Below the pieces are notes generated by a model. The model was not told where the DNA came from. It was given only the letters and a program-made list of their open reading frames with translations, and did no database searches. Below are positions 35,639 through 44,799 of a stretch of 64,000 nucleotides of DNA, one piece after another (positions within the stretch are counted from its first letter, which is position 1; every line of letters begins with the position of its first letter). A program made the position numbers and the translations under genes. Location: contig CAWHYG010000007.1 of assembly GCA_963833505.1 (NCBI GenBank), positions 1,178,001 through 1,242,000 of the forward strand. The letters run 5' to 3'. Origin of the DNA: CAWHYG01 sp963833505 (GTDB taxonomy: Bacteria; Eisenbacteria; RBG-16-71-46; CAIMUX01).

Positions 35639-35943
35639 TCGTCCAACGTACGGCCACCGGCCAGCAGGTCCACCTCAAGGTTTCCGGCGCGATCGACAAC
35701 AGCTCGGCCCCGGAGTTCTCCAACACCCTGGCCGACCTGACGCACCGCCAATGCGAGGTGGCCACGCTGGATCTGTCCGATGTCCCCCGGATCTGCAGCG
35801 CCGCGATCGGAACGCTCATCCTCTTCTTCCGGAGCCAGTCGAGGCTGGGGCGGGAAGCCCGCATCGACGGCATCCACCAGAACCTGCGGGAGCTCTTTCA
35901 GACCATCCGTTTGAACGACGTCCTCCATCTGCGCGACGCCTAG
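35635..35943 (+). CDS. STAS-domain anti-sigma factor antagonist
   Basis: A 102-residue single-domain STAS protein of the SpoIIAA/RsbV type. It opens with VHLKVSGAIDNSSAPEF; the expected phosphorylatable position lies in DVPRICSAAIGTLILFF, where a Ser follows Cys. In partner switching the unphosphorylated form binds the HATPase kinase and frees a sigma factor or other target. ATG 35635 has GGGAG five bases upstream. The HATPase and receiver-SpoIIE genes follow directly, giving all three parts of the switch. Confidence 0.85.
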   Translation: MIVQRTATGQQVHLKVSGAIDNSSAPEFSNTLADLTHRQCEVATLDLSDVPRICSAAIGTLILFFRSQSRLGREARIDGIHQNLRELFQTIRLNDVLHLRDA

Positions 35944-35968
35944 GCGCGCCGCGACGGAAGGCACTACG

Positions 35969-36940
35969 ATGAAGACCCAATCCAGGGACTCGCTCGTGCT
36001 GGTCGACCTCTCGAGTCGAGTCCGGCAGGCGCTCGAGGGCCTGAGCTTCATCCCACGACTGTCCGTGCGGCACGTCGAGAGGGTCCCTGATCCCGACTCC
36101 TCGGCGGCCGAGCCGCTCGTGTACCTGATCGGCGAAGTCGACGCGTTCCGCGAACCGAATGCCCTGATCGGCTGGATGGACAAGGTCCACGAAGCCGGCG
36201 GGGCGCCGGTGGCTCTCCTCCTGCCCCGCGAGGATCGGGAGTGGTACGCGGCCACCACCCACCCGCAGTTCTGCGGGCTTCTTCCGACCCGGCCCGAGAT
36301 CCCGGCCGATGCGATGGAACGGGTGCTCCAGGGGGCGCGCCAGAACCTCGCGCGCCGCGGGGGACGGCAGGCGCTGCAGCGGGCCTCCCTCCGCTGGAAT
36401 TTCTCCACCCGCGAGGCCGCGGACCCGGAGCAGGCCTGGCTGCTCCTCGAGTCGTCCCTGTCCACCCTGGTCGGCCAGTCGAGCGATCTCTCCTGTCTCG
36501 GCATGGCCTTCTCCGAGGCCCTGACCAACGCCGTCGAGCACGGGAACCTCGAGCTGGAAAGCACGCTCAAGGATCGCGCGGACGACGGGCTCCTCCGGTT
36601 CTTCGAGGAACGGGACGAGCGCCTGGCCGATCCCGCCTACAGCCGGCGGAGGATCCGCGTGCGGGCGGACCTTGAAGGCACGAGCATCCGCGTGCGCATC
36701 CAGAACCAGGGACAGGGCTTCGACCTGGACACGACGAAGTGTCCGGTGCTGGGCGGCAGCGATGTTTCGCTGTCCCACGGGCTGGGGCTCACCATGATCC
36801 AGAGCCTGGTGGATGAAGTCGAGGTGTCGGCCGACGGCCGCTCGATCACGCTGATCCACCATGTGCCGCGGGGCCGGATGCGTTCGGAAGGGGATCTCCC
36901 CCGCCTGATGGGCCGCGTACGGCGGCGATCGGCCGCCTGA
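35969..36940 (+). CDS. RsbW-like HATPase with receiver-like N-terminal domain
   Basis: A 323-residue protein. The C-terminal half is an HATPase_c_2 domain with the N-box SEALTNAVEHGNLE and later ATP-lid glycines in VRIQNQGQGFDLD and SHGLGLTMIQSLVDEV, typical of anti-sigma serine kinases. A 30-residue insertion (DRADDGLLRFFEERDE) follows the N-box. The N-terminal ~130 residues (SLVLVDLSSRVRQALEGL...PVALLLPREDREWY) look like a degenerate response-regulator receiver without clear phosphoacceptor geometry. It should phosphorylate the STAS protein and bind a target in a switch. GGAAGG lies upstream of the ATG. No cognate sigma factor is adjacent. Confidence 0.8.
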   Translation: MKTQSRDSLVLVDLSSRVRQALEGLSFIPRLSVRHVERVPDPDSSAAEPLVYLIGEVDAFREPNALIGWMDKVHEAGGAPVALLLPREDREWYAATTHPQFCGLLPTRPEIPADAMERVLQGARQNLARRGGRQALQRASLRWNFSTREAADPEQAWLLLESSLSTLVGQSSDLSCLGMAFSEALTNAVEHGNLELESTLKDRADDGLLRFFEERDERLADPAYSRRRIRVRADLEGTSIRVRIQNQGQGFDLDTTKCPVLGGSDVSLSHGLGLTMIQSLVDEVEVSADGRSITLIHHVPRGRMRSEGDLPRLMGRVRRRSAA

Positions 36941-36951
36941 TCGGGCCCGCG

Positions 36952-38130
36952 ATGAACCCGGCCGCGGCGGAAACCAAGGGACGGGTCCTCCTCGTCGACG
37001 ACGACCCGGTCGTCGTGCGCCTGGTGCAGGCCTTCCTGCACCGTCACGGTTATCAAGTCGCCGCCCGGAACGAAGCGGAAGCCGGGATGGCCTGCGCCGC
37101 CGAATTCGCCCCCGACGTCATCCTGCTCGACATCGAAATGCCCGGCCTGGACGGCATCGAATGCTGCCGCCGGCTGCAGCGGCAGGAGAACCTCTCCCGC
37201 ATTCCCGTCATGTTCTTCTCCGCCCGCGCCAAGGAGCAGTTCATCGCCCAGGGCTTCAGTGCGGGAGCGCACGACTATCTCCAGAAGCCGTTCACCGAGG
37301 CGGAACTGGTCGCCCGCGTGGCCAACCTCACCCGCATGGCCCGGTACGAGCAGTCGCTCCGCGACGCCGCCCATGAGCTGCGGGAGAAGAATGAACTGCT
37401 CTTCCAGGAGCTGAACGCGGCCCGGCGCGTGCAGTGGGCGCTGCTGCCGGCCAGCCTCGCTCCCCATCCGGCCGTCCGCTCGGCCGTCTTCTACGAGCCG
37501 GTGGCCGCGGTCGGCGGGGATCTCTACGATCTCGAGCTCGGCAAGGACGGAGCCCTGCGTTTCGTGGTCGCGGACGTTTCCGGCCACGGTGTCATGGCCG
37601 CGCTGCTGGCCTCCTTCTTCAAGATGGGCTATCAGGTGTATTCGAGCCGTGAGTCCGGACCCGGCGAGGTGCTGCAATCGATCAACCGGGAGCTGTGCCG
37701 CGCCCTCAATCCCGACCACTTCATCACCGCGCTGACCGGCTGGATCGATCCAGGCTCGGGTGCGCTCCGCTACGCCTCGGGAGGGCACGTGCCCGGACTG
37801 CTGCTCCGGACGAGAACCGCGCAGGTGGAACGCCTCAATCCGACCGGCGGGCTTCTCGGGATTGACGAGGACTCCCGGTACGAGGAAGCGGAGGCGCAGC
37901 TTGCGCCCGGGGACGGTCTCTTCCTTCTCACCGACGGGATCATCGAGACCGAAAGCCCCGCCCAAGAGCCCTTCGGCCTCCAGCGGGTCGAGACCCTGCT
38001 GGGGCGGAGCACGCGCGCCGGCCCGGACGAGATCCTTCAGGCGCTCCGGATCGAGCTGGACGCGTTCCAGGACACGACGGCGGTGGAGGACGACCTCACG
38101 ACGCTGGCGCTGTTCTGGAATCCGGGGTAG
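36952..38130 (+). CDS. Response regulator with SpoIIE/PP2C phosphatase output (RsbU-like)
   Basis: A 392-residue cytoplasmic protein. Residues 10-130 form a receiver (VLLVDDDPVVVRLV, phosphoacceptor Asp in VILLDIEMPGLDG, Lys in YLQKPF). A coiled-coil linker (~135-160) leads to a SpoIIE-type phosphatase with the metal-binding blocks VGGDLYDLE, VVADVSGHGVMAALL, YASGGHVPGLLL, LFLLTDGIIE and DDLTTLALFW. Phosphorylation of the receiver should switch on dephosphorylation of the STAS protein. It completes a three-gene partner-switching module; the gap to the HATPase gene is only 11 bp. The kinase that feeds the receiver is not adjacent. Confidence 0.9.
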   Translation: MNPAAAETKGRVLLVDDDPVVVRLVQAFLHRHGYQVAARNEAEAGMACAAEFAPDVILLDIEMPGLDGIECCRRLQRQENLSRIPVMFFSARAKEQFIAQGFSAGAHDYLQKPFTEAELVARVANLTRMARYEQSLRDAAHELREKNELLFQELNAARRVQWALLPASLAPHPAVRSAVFYEPVAAVGGDLYDLELGKDGALRFVVADVSGHGVMAALLASFFKMGYQVYSSRESGPGEVLQSINRELCRALNPDHFITALTGWIDPGSGALRYASGGHVPGLLLRTRTAQVERLNPTGGLLGIDEDSRYEEAEAQLAPGDGLFLLTDGIIETESPAQEPFGLQRVETLLGRSTRAGPDEILQALRIELDAFQDTTAVEDDLTTLALFWNPG

Positions 38131-38273
38131 GCACCGGTCCGTCGCCGGCGGCGTTTCGCGAGGGCCGACATCCTACGGAGAATGGAGCCGAACGTCCAGC
38201 CGGCGACGCACGCGCCGGACCAGTAGCTTGCGGGCCGGGCGCCCTGCTGCCCGAGCGGCGGCCCGGCGAGGGC

Positions 38274-41200
38274 TCACGAGCCGGACTTCTCCGCCTTCGT
38301 CTCGAACCACGGATAGCAGAGCGGCAGGATGAAGAGGGTGAGGAGCGTCGCCGTGACCAGGCCTCCGATGATCACGACGGCGAAGGGCCGGGCCGTTTCC
38401 GCGCCGACCTGATGCGAGAGCGCGGCCGGCAGCAGCCCGAGAGCCGCCATCAGCGCGGTCATCACCACCGGCCGGACGCGCGAGATCGCTCCCTGGATGA
38501 CCGCCTCCCGCACCGGCGTTCCCTGAAGGCGAAGCTCGCGGATCCGCTGCACCAGGATGACACCGTTCTGGATCGAGATGCCGAAGAGCGCCATGAATCC
38601 GACCAGGGACGAAACGGAGAGATTCAGGCCCGCCAGGGGCAAGGCCATGACTCCGCCGACGGCGGCGAAGGGGACGTTCAGCAGAATGAGCCCCGCGAAA
38701 CGGGTGGAGTCGAACGCGATGAAAAGCAGGAAGAAGATGGCGATGAGCGTGATCGGCACGATGACCTGCAGCCGCTTGACCGCGCGCTGCTGGTTCTCGA
38801 AGGACCCCGTCCACTCCAGCCGGTAGCCGGGCGGCACCTTGACCGCGGCGCCGACCTTCTGCTGCGCTTCCCGCACCAGCGAGCCGAGGTCGCGGCCGCG
38901 CGCCGAGAACTTCACCGCGGTCCGACGGGCGTTTTCCTCGCGCGCAATCCGCGCGAAGCCCTGGCGGACCTCCACCGAGGCCAGGGCGCCGAGGGTGAGG
39001 CGCTCGCCGTTCGAGCCAAAGACGGGAATCGCACGAATGGCATCGAGATCCGACACCGACTTGGGAGCCAGCCTGACCACCAGATCGAAGCTCCGCTCCC
39101 CTTCGAAGACCTGGGTGGCGGTTGAGCCGCCCAGCGCCGTCTCGATCACCTGCTGCACGTCGGAAACCGAGAGGCCGGCGCGCGCGATGGCCAAACGGTC
39201 GACCGCGATCTGCACCTGCGGCTGCCCCAGCAGCTCATCGGAACCGACATCGGCCGCGCCCGGAACCTTGCGCAGGACGTCCACGATCCGGTCGGAGAGG
39301 GTCTGCAGCTTCTCCGGATCCTCGCCGTAGATCTTGATGCCCAGCTCGGCCTTGATGCCGGAGACCGCCTCGTTGACGTTGTCCTCGATGTACTGGCTGA
39401 ACTGGAACTCGACTCCCGGGATCTCCGCGAGCCGGGCGCCCACCGCCTTGACCAGCGACTCGCGGTCCGGCGCGGTCTTCCACGACTTACGGGGCAGAAG
39501 CTCCACGTTGAACTCGGAGATGTCGAATCCGTTGATGTCGGTGCCGTCGTCCGGCCGGCCGAGCTGGCTGACCACGGTCTTGACCTCCGGAAACGAGACC
39601 AGGATGCCCCGGATATCGCGCGTCAGCTTGGCCGCCTCGCTCGGAGAGATCGTCGGGGGCAGGAAGGCCCGCACCCAGAGCGTGCCTTCGTCCAGCTTGG
39701 GCAGGAACTCCGAGCCGAGGCGCGCCGCGACAAGACCGGCCAGGCCGAGCACGACGAGGGCGGAACCAAGCACCAGGTACCGCGCCTGGAGCGCCCGCAG
39801 GAGCAGCGGCCGGTAGACCCGGTGGAGTCCGCGGACCACCGCCGAAACGTGACTCGCGATCCTCCGGCGAACGGCGAAGCTCGCCAGCACCGGGACCACG
39901 GTCAGCGCCAGCACGGTCCCGACGATCAGCGCGAAGGTCAGGGTGAGAGCCATGGGGCGGAAGATCTTCCCCTCGACGCGCTGCAACGTGTACAGGGGGA
40001 TGAAGGCGGTAAGCAGGATCGCCTTGGAGAAGAGGATCGGCTTCCCCATCTGCGATGCCGCTTCCACGATCGTGGCCGGCAGGGCGCGAAAGCGCTCGGG
40101 ATTCTCTTCCAGGAGGCGCAGAAGATTCTCGACGATCACGACCGCGGAATCGACGATGATGCCGAAGTCGATCGCGCCCATCGAGATCAGATTGGCCGGG
40201 ATCCCGCGCAGATTGAGGAGTTGAAACGCTCCCAGGAGGGAAAGGGGCACCACCGCGGCCACGACCAGGGCCGAGCGGTAGTTCCCCAGCCCGAGAAACA
40301 GCACCAGGACGAGGAGCACCAGGCTGATCCCCTCGATCATGTTGTGCCGCACGGTGTGGAGGGTGCGGCCGATGAGCTCGGTGCGGTCGTAGTAGGTGTC
40401 GAGGCTGACGCCCTCGGGCAGCTCGTGCCGGTTGATGTCCTCGACCTTCGCGTGGATCCGTTTCAGGACCTCGAGGGCATTCTCGCCCCGGCGCAGGATC
40501 ACGATCCCCTCGGCCACGTCGTCCTGGTCCGGACCGCCGCGATCCACGCGGCTGACCTGCCCCAACCGAAGCTGGTGCCCGATCTGCACGCTGCCGAGGT
40601 CGCTGATCGTGATCGGCGTGCCGCCCCGCGTGTCGACCGAGATGTTGCCGATGTCGTCGAGCGAGCGGATGAACCCGAGCCCGCGCACCACGTAAAGCTC
40701 CGTCCCGTGCTCGATGTAGGAGCCGCCGGCGTTGCGGTTGCCGTTGGACAGGGCGGTGAAGACCTGGTTCAGCGTCAGGTTGTACGCCTTGAGCTTCGCC
40801 GGATCGATCAGCACCTGGTACTGCTTGATGGGCCCGCCGAATCCCACGACGTCCACGACGCCCGGCACGGTGCGGAACTGGCGTTCGACCACCCAGTCCT
40901 CCAGGGCCTTGAGCTCGGTGGCGGGAAATCCGGGCGGCGCCTTCATGGTATAGCGATAGATCTCCCCCACCGGAGTGGCATCCGGGGAGAGGCTGGCCTC
41001 AGCTCCGGGAGGGAGCTGCACCTGGGCGAGCTGCTGCGCGGCCTGATTCCGCACGAAGGCGTTGTCGGCGTCGTCGTCGAAGACGATCGTCACCTGGGAG
41101 AGGCCGAAGAGCGACCAGGAACGGATGGACGCGCGTTTCGGAATGCCGTTCATCTGGTTCTCGATCGGGATGGTGACCAGCCGCTCCACCTCCTCGGCCG

Positions 41201-41369
41201 CGTGGCCCGGAAAGAGGGTGATGATCTGGACGGAGACGTTCGTCACGTCCGGGTAGGCTTCGACCGGCAACCGGCGGTAGGCGCTGATCCCGGCGATGAC
41301 GAACAGGAAGAGAAGCGCCAGGACGATGGCGCGATGCCGCAGGGCGTAGGCGGTCAGGTGCCGGATCAA
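38274..41369 (-). CDS. CusA/CzcA-type heavy-metal efflux RND pump
   Basis: A 1031-residue inner-membrane RND transporter of the heavy-metal efflux family, at typical length. It starts LIRHLTAYALRHRAIVLALL, with RLPVEAYPDVTNVSVQIIT after the first span and the motif GAIDFGIIVDSAVVIVENLL in the fourth-span region, where the acidic residues carry protons. The second half repeats the fold (NLSVSSLVGFMALFGISIQNGVIL). Driven by the proton gradient, it exports metal ions through the periplasmic adaptor and outer-membrane channel encoded just upstream. TTG 41369 is chosen because it overlaps the adaptor stop (TTGA) and fits the family start; the longer frame reads antisense-like sequence. The metal cannot be assigned. 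Confidence 0.92.
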   Translation of the reverse strand: MIRHLTAYALRHRAIVLALLFLFVIAGISAYRRLPVEAYPDVTNVSVQIITLFPGHAAEEVERLVTIPIENQMNGIPKRASIRSWSLFGLSQVTIVFDDDADNAFVRNQAAQQLAQVQLPPGAEASLSPDATPVGEIYRYTMKAPPGFPATELKALEDWVVERQFRTVPGVVDVVGFGGPIKQYQVLIDPAKLKAYNLTLNQVFTALSNGNRNAGGSYIEHGTELYVVRGLGFIRSLDDIGNISVDTRGGTPITISDLGSVQIGHQLRLGQVSRVDRGGPDQDDVAEGIVILRRGENALEVLKRIHAKVEDINRHELPEGVSLDTYYDRTELIGRTLHTVRHNMIEGISLVLLVLVLFLGLGNYRSALVVAAVVPLSLLGAFQLLNLRGIPANLISMGAIDFGIIVDSAVVIVENLLRLLEENPERFRALPATIVEAASQMGKPILFSKAILLTAFIPLYTLQRVEGKIFRPMALTLTFALIVGTVLALTVVPVLASFAVRRRIASHVSAVVRGLHRVYRPLLLRALQARYLVLGSALVVLGLAGLVAARLGSEFLPKLDEGTLWVRAFLPPTISPSEAAKLTRDIRGILVSFPEVKTVVSQLGRPDDGTDINGFDISEFNVELLPRKSWKTAPDRESLVKAVGARLAEIPGVEFQFSQYIEDNVNEAVSGIKAELGIKIYGEDPEKLQTLSDRIVDVLRKVPGAADVGSDELLGQPQVQIAVDRLAIARAGLSVSDVQQVIETALGGSTATQVFEGERSFDLVVRLAPKSVSDLDAIRAIPVFGSNGERLTLGALASVEVRQGFARIAREENARRTAVKFSARGRDLGSLVREAQQKVGAAVKVPPGYRLEWTGSFENQQRAVKRLQVIVPITLIAIFFLLFIAFDSTRFAGLILLNVPFAAVGGVMALPLAGLNLSVSSLVGFMALFGISIQNGVILVQRIRELRLQGTPVREAVIQGAISRVRPVVMTALMAALGLLPAALSHQVGAETARPFAVVIIGGLVTATLLTLFILPLCYPWFETKAEKSGS

Positions 41370-42514
41370 GAATCGCCGCCCCCCTCGAGGATCGCCTGCA
41401 GCAGCAGACTTCCTTCCGTGACCACGCGTTGGCCCGGAACGATGCCGCCGACCACGGCGATCATGCCGCTGTCCTCCGGCCCCAGCGTGACCGGACGGCG
41501 CTCGAACCGTCCCGGTTCCTCTTCGACAAAGACGTAGTACTGGTTGTCCCGGAGAAAGACGGCCTTGGCCGAGACGTCCACGCCGGTCTCCGAGTCGCCG
41601 ACCACGTCGGCGGTCACGTACATCTCGGCCTTCAGGAGCTGCTCCGAGTTGTCCACGAGGGCGCGGACCTTGAGCGTCCGCGTCGCCGGATCGAGAGAGG
41701 ATCCGATCAGGTCCAGCCGACCCTCGAAGGTCCGCTCCGGATAGGCCGGGGTGTGAACCCGCACCTTCTGACCGACCCGGAGGACGTTCGCGTCCAGCTC
41801 GGTCACGTCGAGGAAGAGCCACAATCGGGTCGGGTCGGTCACGACGAACAGGGGGCTGGTGTACTGGGGAAGGTTGGCCAGCATGAGATCGGGCCGGACG
41901 AGCTGGCCGGGAGTGAGGTTTCTTTCCACGATCAGGCCGGGAAGAGGGCTGCGCAGGAGGTAGACGCCGTCCACCGCGTCGGTCGGCCCGCGCGAGAGAG
42001 CCGCAAGCTGGGCCTGGGCGCGCTCCAGCTCGGAGACCGCCTTTTCGTCATCGGCCACGGCCGACTCCAGGTCCTTCCTGGGCGCGGCGCCGTGTTCGAA
42101 GAGGTCGCGCGTCCGCTCGAACGTCGTTTCCGAAAGCGCCAGATCGGCCGTAGCCCGCTGCACGTCCGCCTGGACCTGGCCGTAGTCGGGGGACGCGAGC
42201 CGGGCCAGGACGGCGTCCGCCGCCACGGCCTGGCCGATGTCGGCTTCGAGCCCGAGCACCCGCCCGCCGACCGGGGAGAACACCCGCACGGTGACGTCGT
42301 CATCCCAGGTCAGGCGGCCGTAGATCGGGAACGCGGACGCCTGACGGGGTTGCGCCGCCTCGATCTCCAGGTGGGCCAGTTGCGGCGCCGAGGTCTCGAA
42401 CGCGATGGTCTGCCCCGTCACCTGCGGCGCCGGCGGCGGATCCGGCGGTTTCGGTCCCTGCCGGCAACCCAAGACCAGGATCACAATGATGGCGGGCCAG
42501 AGACTTCGTTTCAT
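41366..42514 (-). CDS. RND efflux periplasmic adaptor (CusB/CzcB-like) lipoprotein
   Basis: A 382-residue membrane fusion protein. The signal ends in a lipobox (VILVLGCRQ), followed by a Pro-rich stretch and the adaptor core: RLTWDDDVTVRVFSPVGGRVLGLEADIGQ, then a hairpin (DVQRATADLALSETTFERTRDLFEHGAAPRKDLE cut by short turns), then VYLLRSPLPGLIVERNLTPGQLV and the beta-barrel. It bridges the RND pump and the outer-membrane channel. Its ATG overlaps the channel gene's stop (ATGA), with GGAGA upstream. The N-terminal His-rich metal-binding part seen in some CusB proteins is absent. Confidence 0.9.
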   Translation of the reverse strand: MKRSLWPAIIVILVLGCRQGPKPPDPPPAPQVTGQTIAFETSAPQLAHLEIEAAQPRQASAFPIYGRLTWDDDVTVRVFSPVGGRVLGLEADIGQAVAADAVLARLASPDYGQVQADVQRATADLALSETTFERTRDLFEHGAAPRKDLESAVADDEKAVSELERAQAQLAALSRGPTDAVDGVYLLRSPLPGLIVERNLTPGQLVRPDLMLANLPQYTSPLFVVTDPTRLWLFLDVTELDANVLRVGQKVRVHTPAYPERTFEGRLDLIGSSLDPATRTLKVRALVDNSEQLLKAEMYVTADVVGDSETGVDVSAKAVFLRDNQYYVFVEEEPGRFERRPVTLGPEDSGMIAVVGGIVPGQRVVTEGSLLLQAILEGGGDS

Positions 42515-43902
42515 GGCTGGTTCTCCTCTGACGGATCCGCCTGGATCCGCTCGAACGATTCGGTGGCGGCTTCGAGATCCGCGGCGGCCACGGCGGCGTC
42601 GCTCGCCGCCCGCATGGAGGCGAGGCGCACGTCGTTGTCGTTCCGCTGCGCTTCCAACAAGTCGAGCAGCGACGCGCCTCCCTTCTCGTAGGCGAGCGAA
42701 ACCGCCTGGCGGACCTCCCGGGAGCGGGGCCGCACAAGGTCGCGATAGCGCCGCCAGCGGGACGTCGCCTCCTCGTATTGCGCCTGCGCCGAAGCGAGGT
42801 CGGCGGCGACCTGGGCCTCCACCCGATCCACCGCGATCGCGGCTTCGTCCCGCGCGGCCCGGGCCCCGTCGATGGCGCCCCCGTTGCGGTTCCAGAACGG
42901 CAGGGGGAAGGAGACGGCCGCGCCCGCGCTGTTCGAGCGATCGGGAGGCTCGTGCTCGTACTGAACGAAGACGGTCGGGTCGGGAATCCGGAGCGCCCGC
43001 TCGAGACGGAGATCCGCCTCCGCGCGCTGCAGCTCGGCTCGGGCCGCGGCCAGGTCGGGCCTTTCGCCGCCGGGTCCGGGAGGCGCGGCGAGGCTCGCCT
43101 CGTCTCCCAGCGCTTCCAGGGAATCGGCCAGCACCAGGTTGCCGGACGGATGGTCTACGCCCAGAAGGACCTCGAGCGCGATCCGGCTCGACAGCGCCTC
43201 CGCCTGGGCGTTCTGCGCATCCAGCTCGAACCGAGAGGCCGCGATCTCGATCTGATCGCGATCGGAGCGCGAGATGTCGCCCGCTTCCCAGCGCGCCTCA
43301 GCGATCCGGGCCTCGTCTCGCAGATAGCCGGCCGACTCGCCCGCGATGCGCGCATTGGATTCGGCCAGGGCGGCGGCCACGTAGGCGTGAACGACCGATT
43401 CCCTGACCGTGCGTGCCGTGTCGGCGCGGCGCGCCCGGGCCACCTCCGCTTCCGACTCCGCCGACGACTCGCGCGCTCCCCTCTTGCCGCCGATCTCGAT
43501 CAACTGACCGAACTGGAAGACCGTGTCGTAGCTGCGGGACCAGAAATCGTTGCCCAGAGCCGTGCCATCGCCACCCGCGTGGAGCTTGCTCGTCGAGACC
43601 GACGCTTGCGGGTTGGGCACCTCCCGTGACGTTCGAACTCCACCCTCCGCGATGGCGACGTCCGCGCGGGCGGCGCGCAGATCCCAGTCCTTCTCGGCGG
43701 CCAACCGCAGAGCGTCGGCCAGATGCAGGGCAGGGGGAGCGGCGGCGTGAGGCGCCGCGGCACCCGCGGGGTCAGCGGGCGCCGCGGCGGCACTCTCGCC
43801 GGCAGGCGCGACGGCGGTGCCGAAGGCGGCTCCGGCCACCAGGAAGAGCCAGCCCGCCACGGCCGAGGTCCAAACGCTTGGAATCGAACCGCCTCGGATC
43901 AT
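42511..43902 (-). CDS. Outer-membrane efflux channel (TolC/CusC-like)
   Basis: A 463-residue exported protein with a signal peptide (AVAGWLFLVAGAAFGTAVA) and the duplicated coiled-coil layout of TolC-family channels: ALRLAAEKDWDLRAARADVAIAEGGVR, VVHAYVAAALAESNARIAGES, and a second half with AARAELQRAEADLRLERAL and LASAQAQYEEATSRWRRY. It forms the outer-membrane exit of the efflux complex. It is the first gene of the operon, so the promoter should lie in the 230 bp up to the response regulator gene, where a perfect dyad occurs. Confidence 0.88.
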   Translation of the reverse strand: MIRGGSIPSVWTSAVAGWLFLVAGAAFGTAVAPAGESAAAAPADPAGAAAPHAAAPPALHLADALRLAAEKDWDLRAARADVAIAEGGVRTSREVPNPQASVSTSKLHAGGDGTALGNDFWSRSYDTVFQFGQLIEIGGKRGARESSAESEAEVARARRADTARTVRESVVHAYVAAALAESNARIAGESAGYLRDEARIAEARWEAGDISRSDRDQIEIAASRFELDAQNAQAEALSSRIALEVLLGVDHPSGNLVLADSLEALGDEASLAAPPGPGGERPDLAAARAELQRAEADLRLERALRIPDPTVFVQYEHEPPDRSNSAGAAVSFPLPFWNRNGGAIDGARAARDEAAIAVDRVEAQVAADLASAQAQYEEATSRWRRYRDLVRPRSREVRQAVSLAYEKGGASLLDLLEAQRNDNDVRLASMRAASDAAVAAADLEAATESFERIQADPSEENQP

Positions 43903-44042
43903 GGTTTTCCCGGCCCGGTTTCTCCTACCGTCAACGACACCGCGCTCCGACCCGGATGGCCGGTCCGCGCCTGTCCGGGGGCGACAAGGGAGACGCTAGA
44001 ACCAGGCGGGATCGGGATCTGTCAGGCGGCACCGGGAAATCC

Positions 44043-44061
44043 TGTAGGGCGAATCCCTACA
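44043..44061. promoter_or_regulatory. Perfect dyad upstream of the efflux operon
   Basis: TGTAGGG-CGAAT-CCCTACA has perfect 7-bp arms and a 5-nt spacer, about 140 bp before the first efflux gene. The neighbouring NarL-type response regulator is an obvious candidate to bind it. Confidence 0.5.
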
Positions 44062-44133
44062 CGGAAGGAGCGAGGCTCGGGCGCCCTCAGGGCGCGCTGG
44101 ATGCGGGCGTCGCGAGCAGGATCAGCGCGCGGC

Positions 44134-44799
44134 TCAGCGTCCGCCCTGCTCGTCGACCCAACGCATGGCTTCGCGCAGCAGCTCGGTCGAGCTGGCGAGG
44201 CCGAGCTTCTCCTTGATCCGCGCGGAGAAGGCTTGCACAGTCTTGGCGCTCAGGTGCAGGGCGTCCGCGATCTGGCGGGTGGCCATTCCCCGGCCCAGGA
44301 GCTGGAAGACCTCGAGCTCCCGGTCGCTCAGGCGCGACAGGGGCGACTCGGACCCTGCCGGCGCGCCGGCCACGAGCTTTTCGGCCAGCGCCGAGGCCAT
44401 GCGGCTGCTCAGATACACCTTGCCCTGCGCCACCTGCCGGATGGCCAGGATGATGTTCTTGGTCACCTCGCGCTTCATGACGTAGCCGCGGGCGCCGGCG
44501 CGCAGGACCCGTTCGGCGTAGAGGTCCTCGTCGTGCATCGAGAGCACGAGGACGGCGACCTCGGGATGGAGCTGCTTCAGGTCCTTGATCAGCTCCAGAC
44601 CCGAACGCCCGTCCAGGGAGAGATCGACGACCGCCACGTCCGGGCGCGCCGCGCCGATCCCGCCGAGAGCGGCCCCTGCGTTCTCCGCTTCGCCACAGAC
44701 GCTCAGGCCGGGCTGCTGCTGAATCAGGTTGGCCAGCCATTCGCGCACCAGGGGATGATCATCCACCAGGTACACGCGGGTCGACGCTCCGGGGTTCAC
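44134..44799 (-). CDS. NarL/FixJ-family response regulator
   Basis: A 221-residue DNA-binding response regulator. The receiver (VYLVDDHPLVREWLANLI, phosphoacceptor Asp in VAVVDLSLDGRSG, Lys in GYVMKREV) is followed by a LuxR-type helix-turn-helix (LSDRELEVFQLLGRGMATRQIADALHLSAKTVQAF). GTG 44799 overlaps the kinase stop (GTGA), so the two proteins are translationally coupled. It lies directly upstream of the efflux operon on the same strand and may control it, though nothing in the sequence proves that. Confidence 0.92.
   Translation of the reverse strand: MNPGASTRVYLVDDHPLVREWLANLIQQQPGLSVCGEAENAGAALGGIGAARPDVAVVDLSLDGRSGLELIKDLKQLHPEVAVLVLSMHDEDLYAERVLRAGARGYVMKREVTKNIILAIRQVAQGKVYLSSRMASALAEKLVAGAPAGSESPLSRLSDRELEVFQLLGRGMATRQIADALHLSAKTVQAFSARIKEKLGLASSTELLREAMRWVDEQGGR

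Noticed and set aside
39822..41537. A 571-codon plus-strand open frame inside the efflux operon
   Set aside because: Antisense to the CusA-like gene, with His/Asp/Arg-rich low-complexity composition and no start signal.
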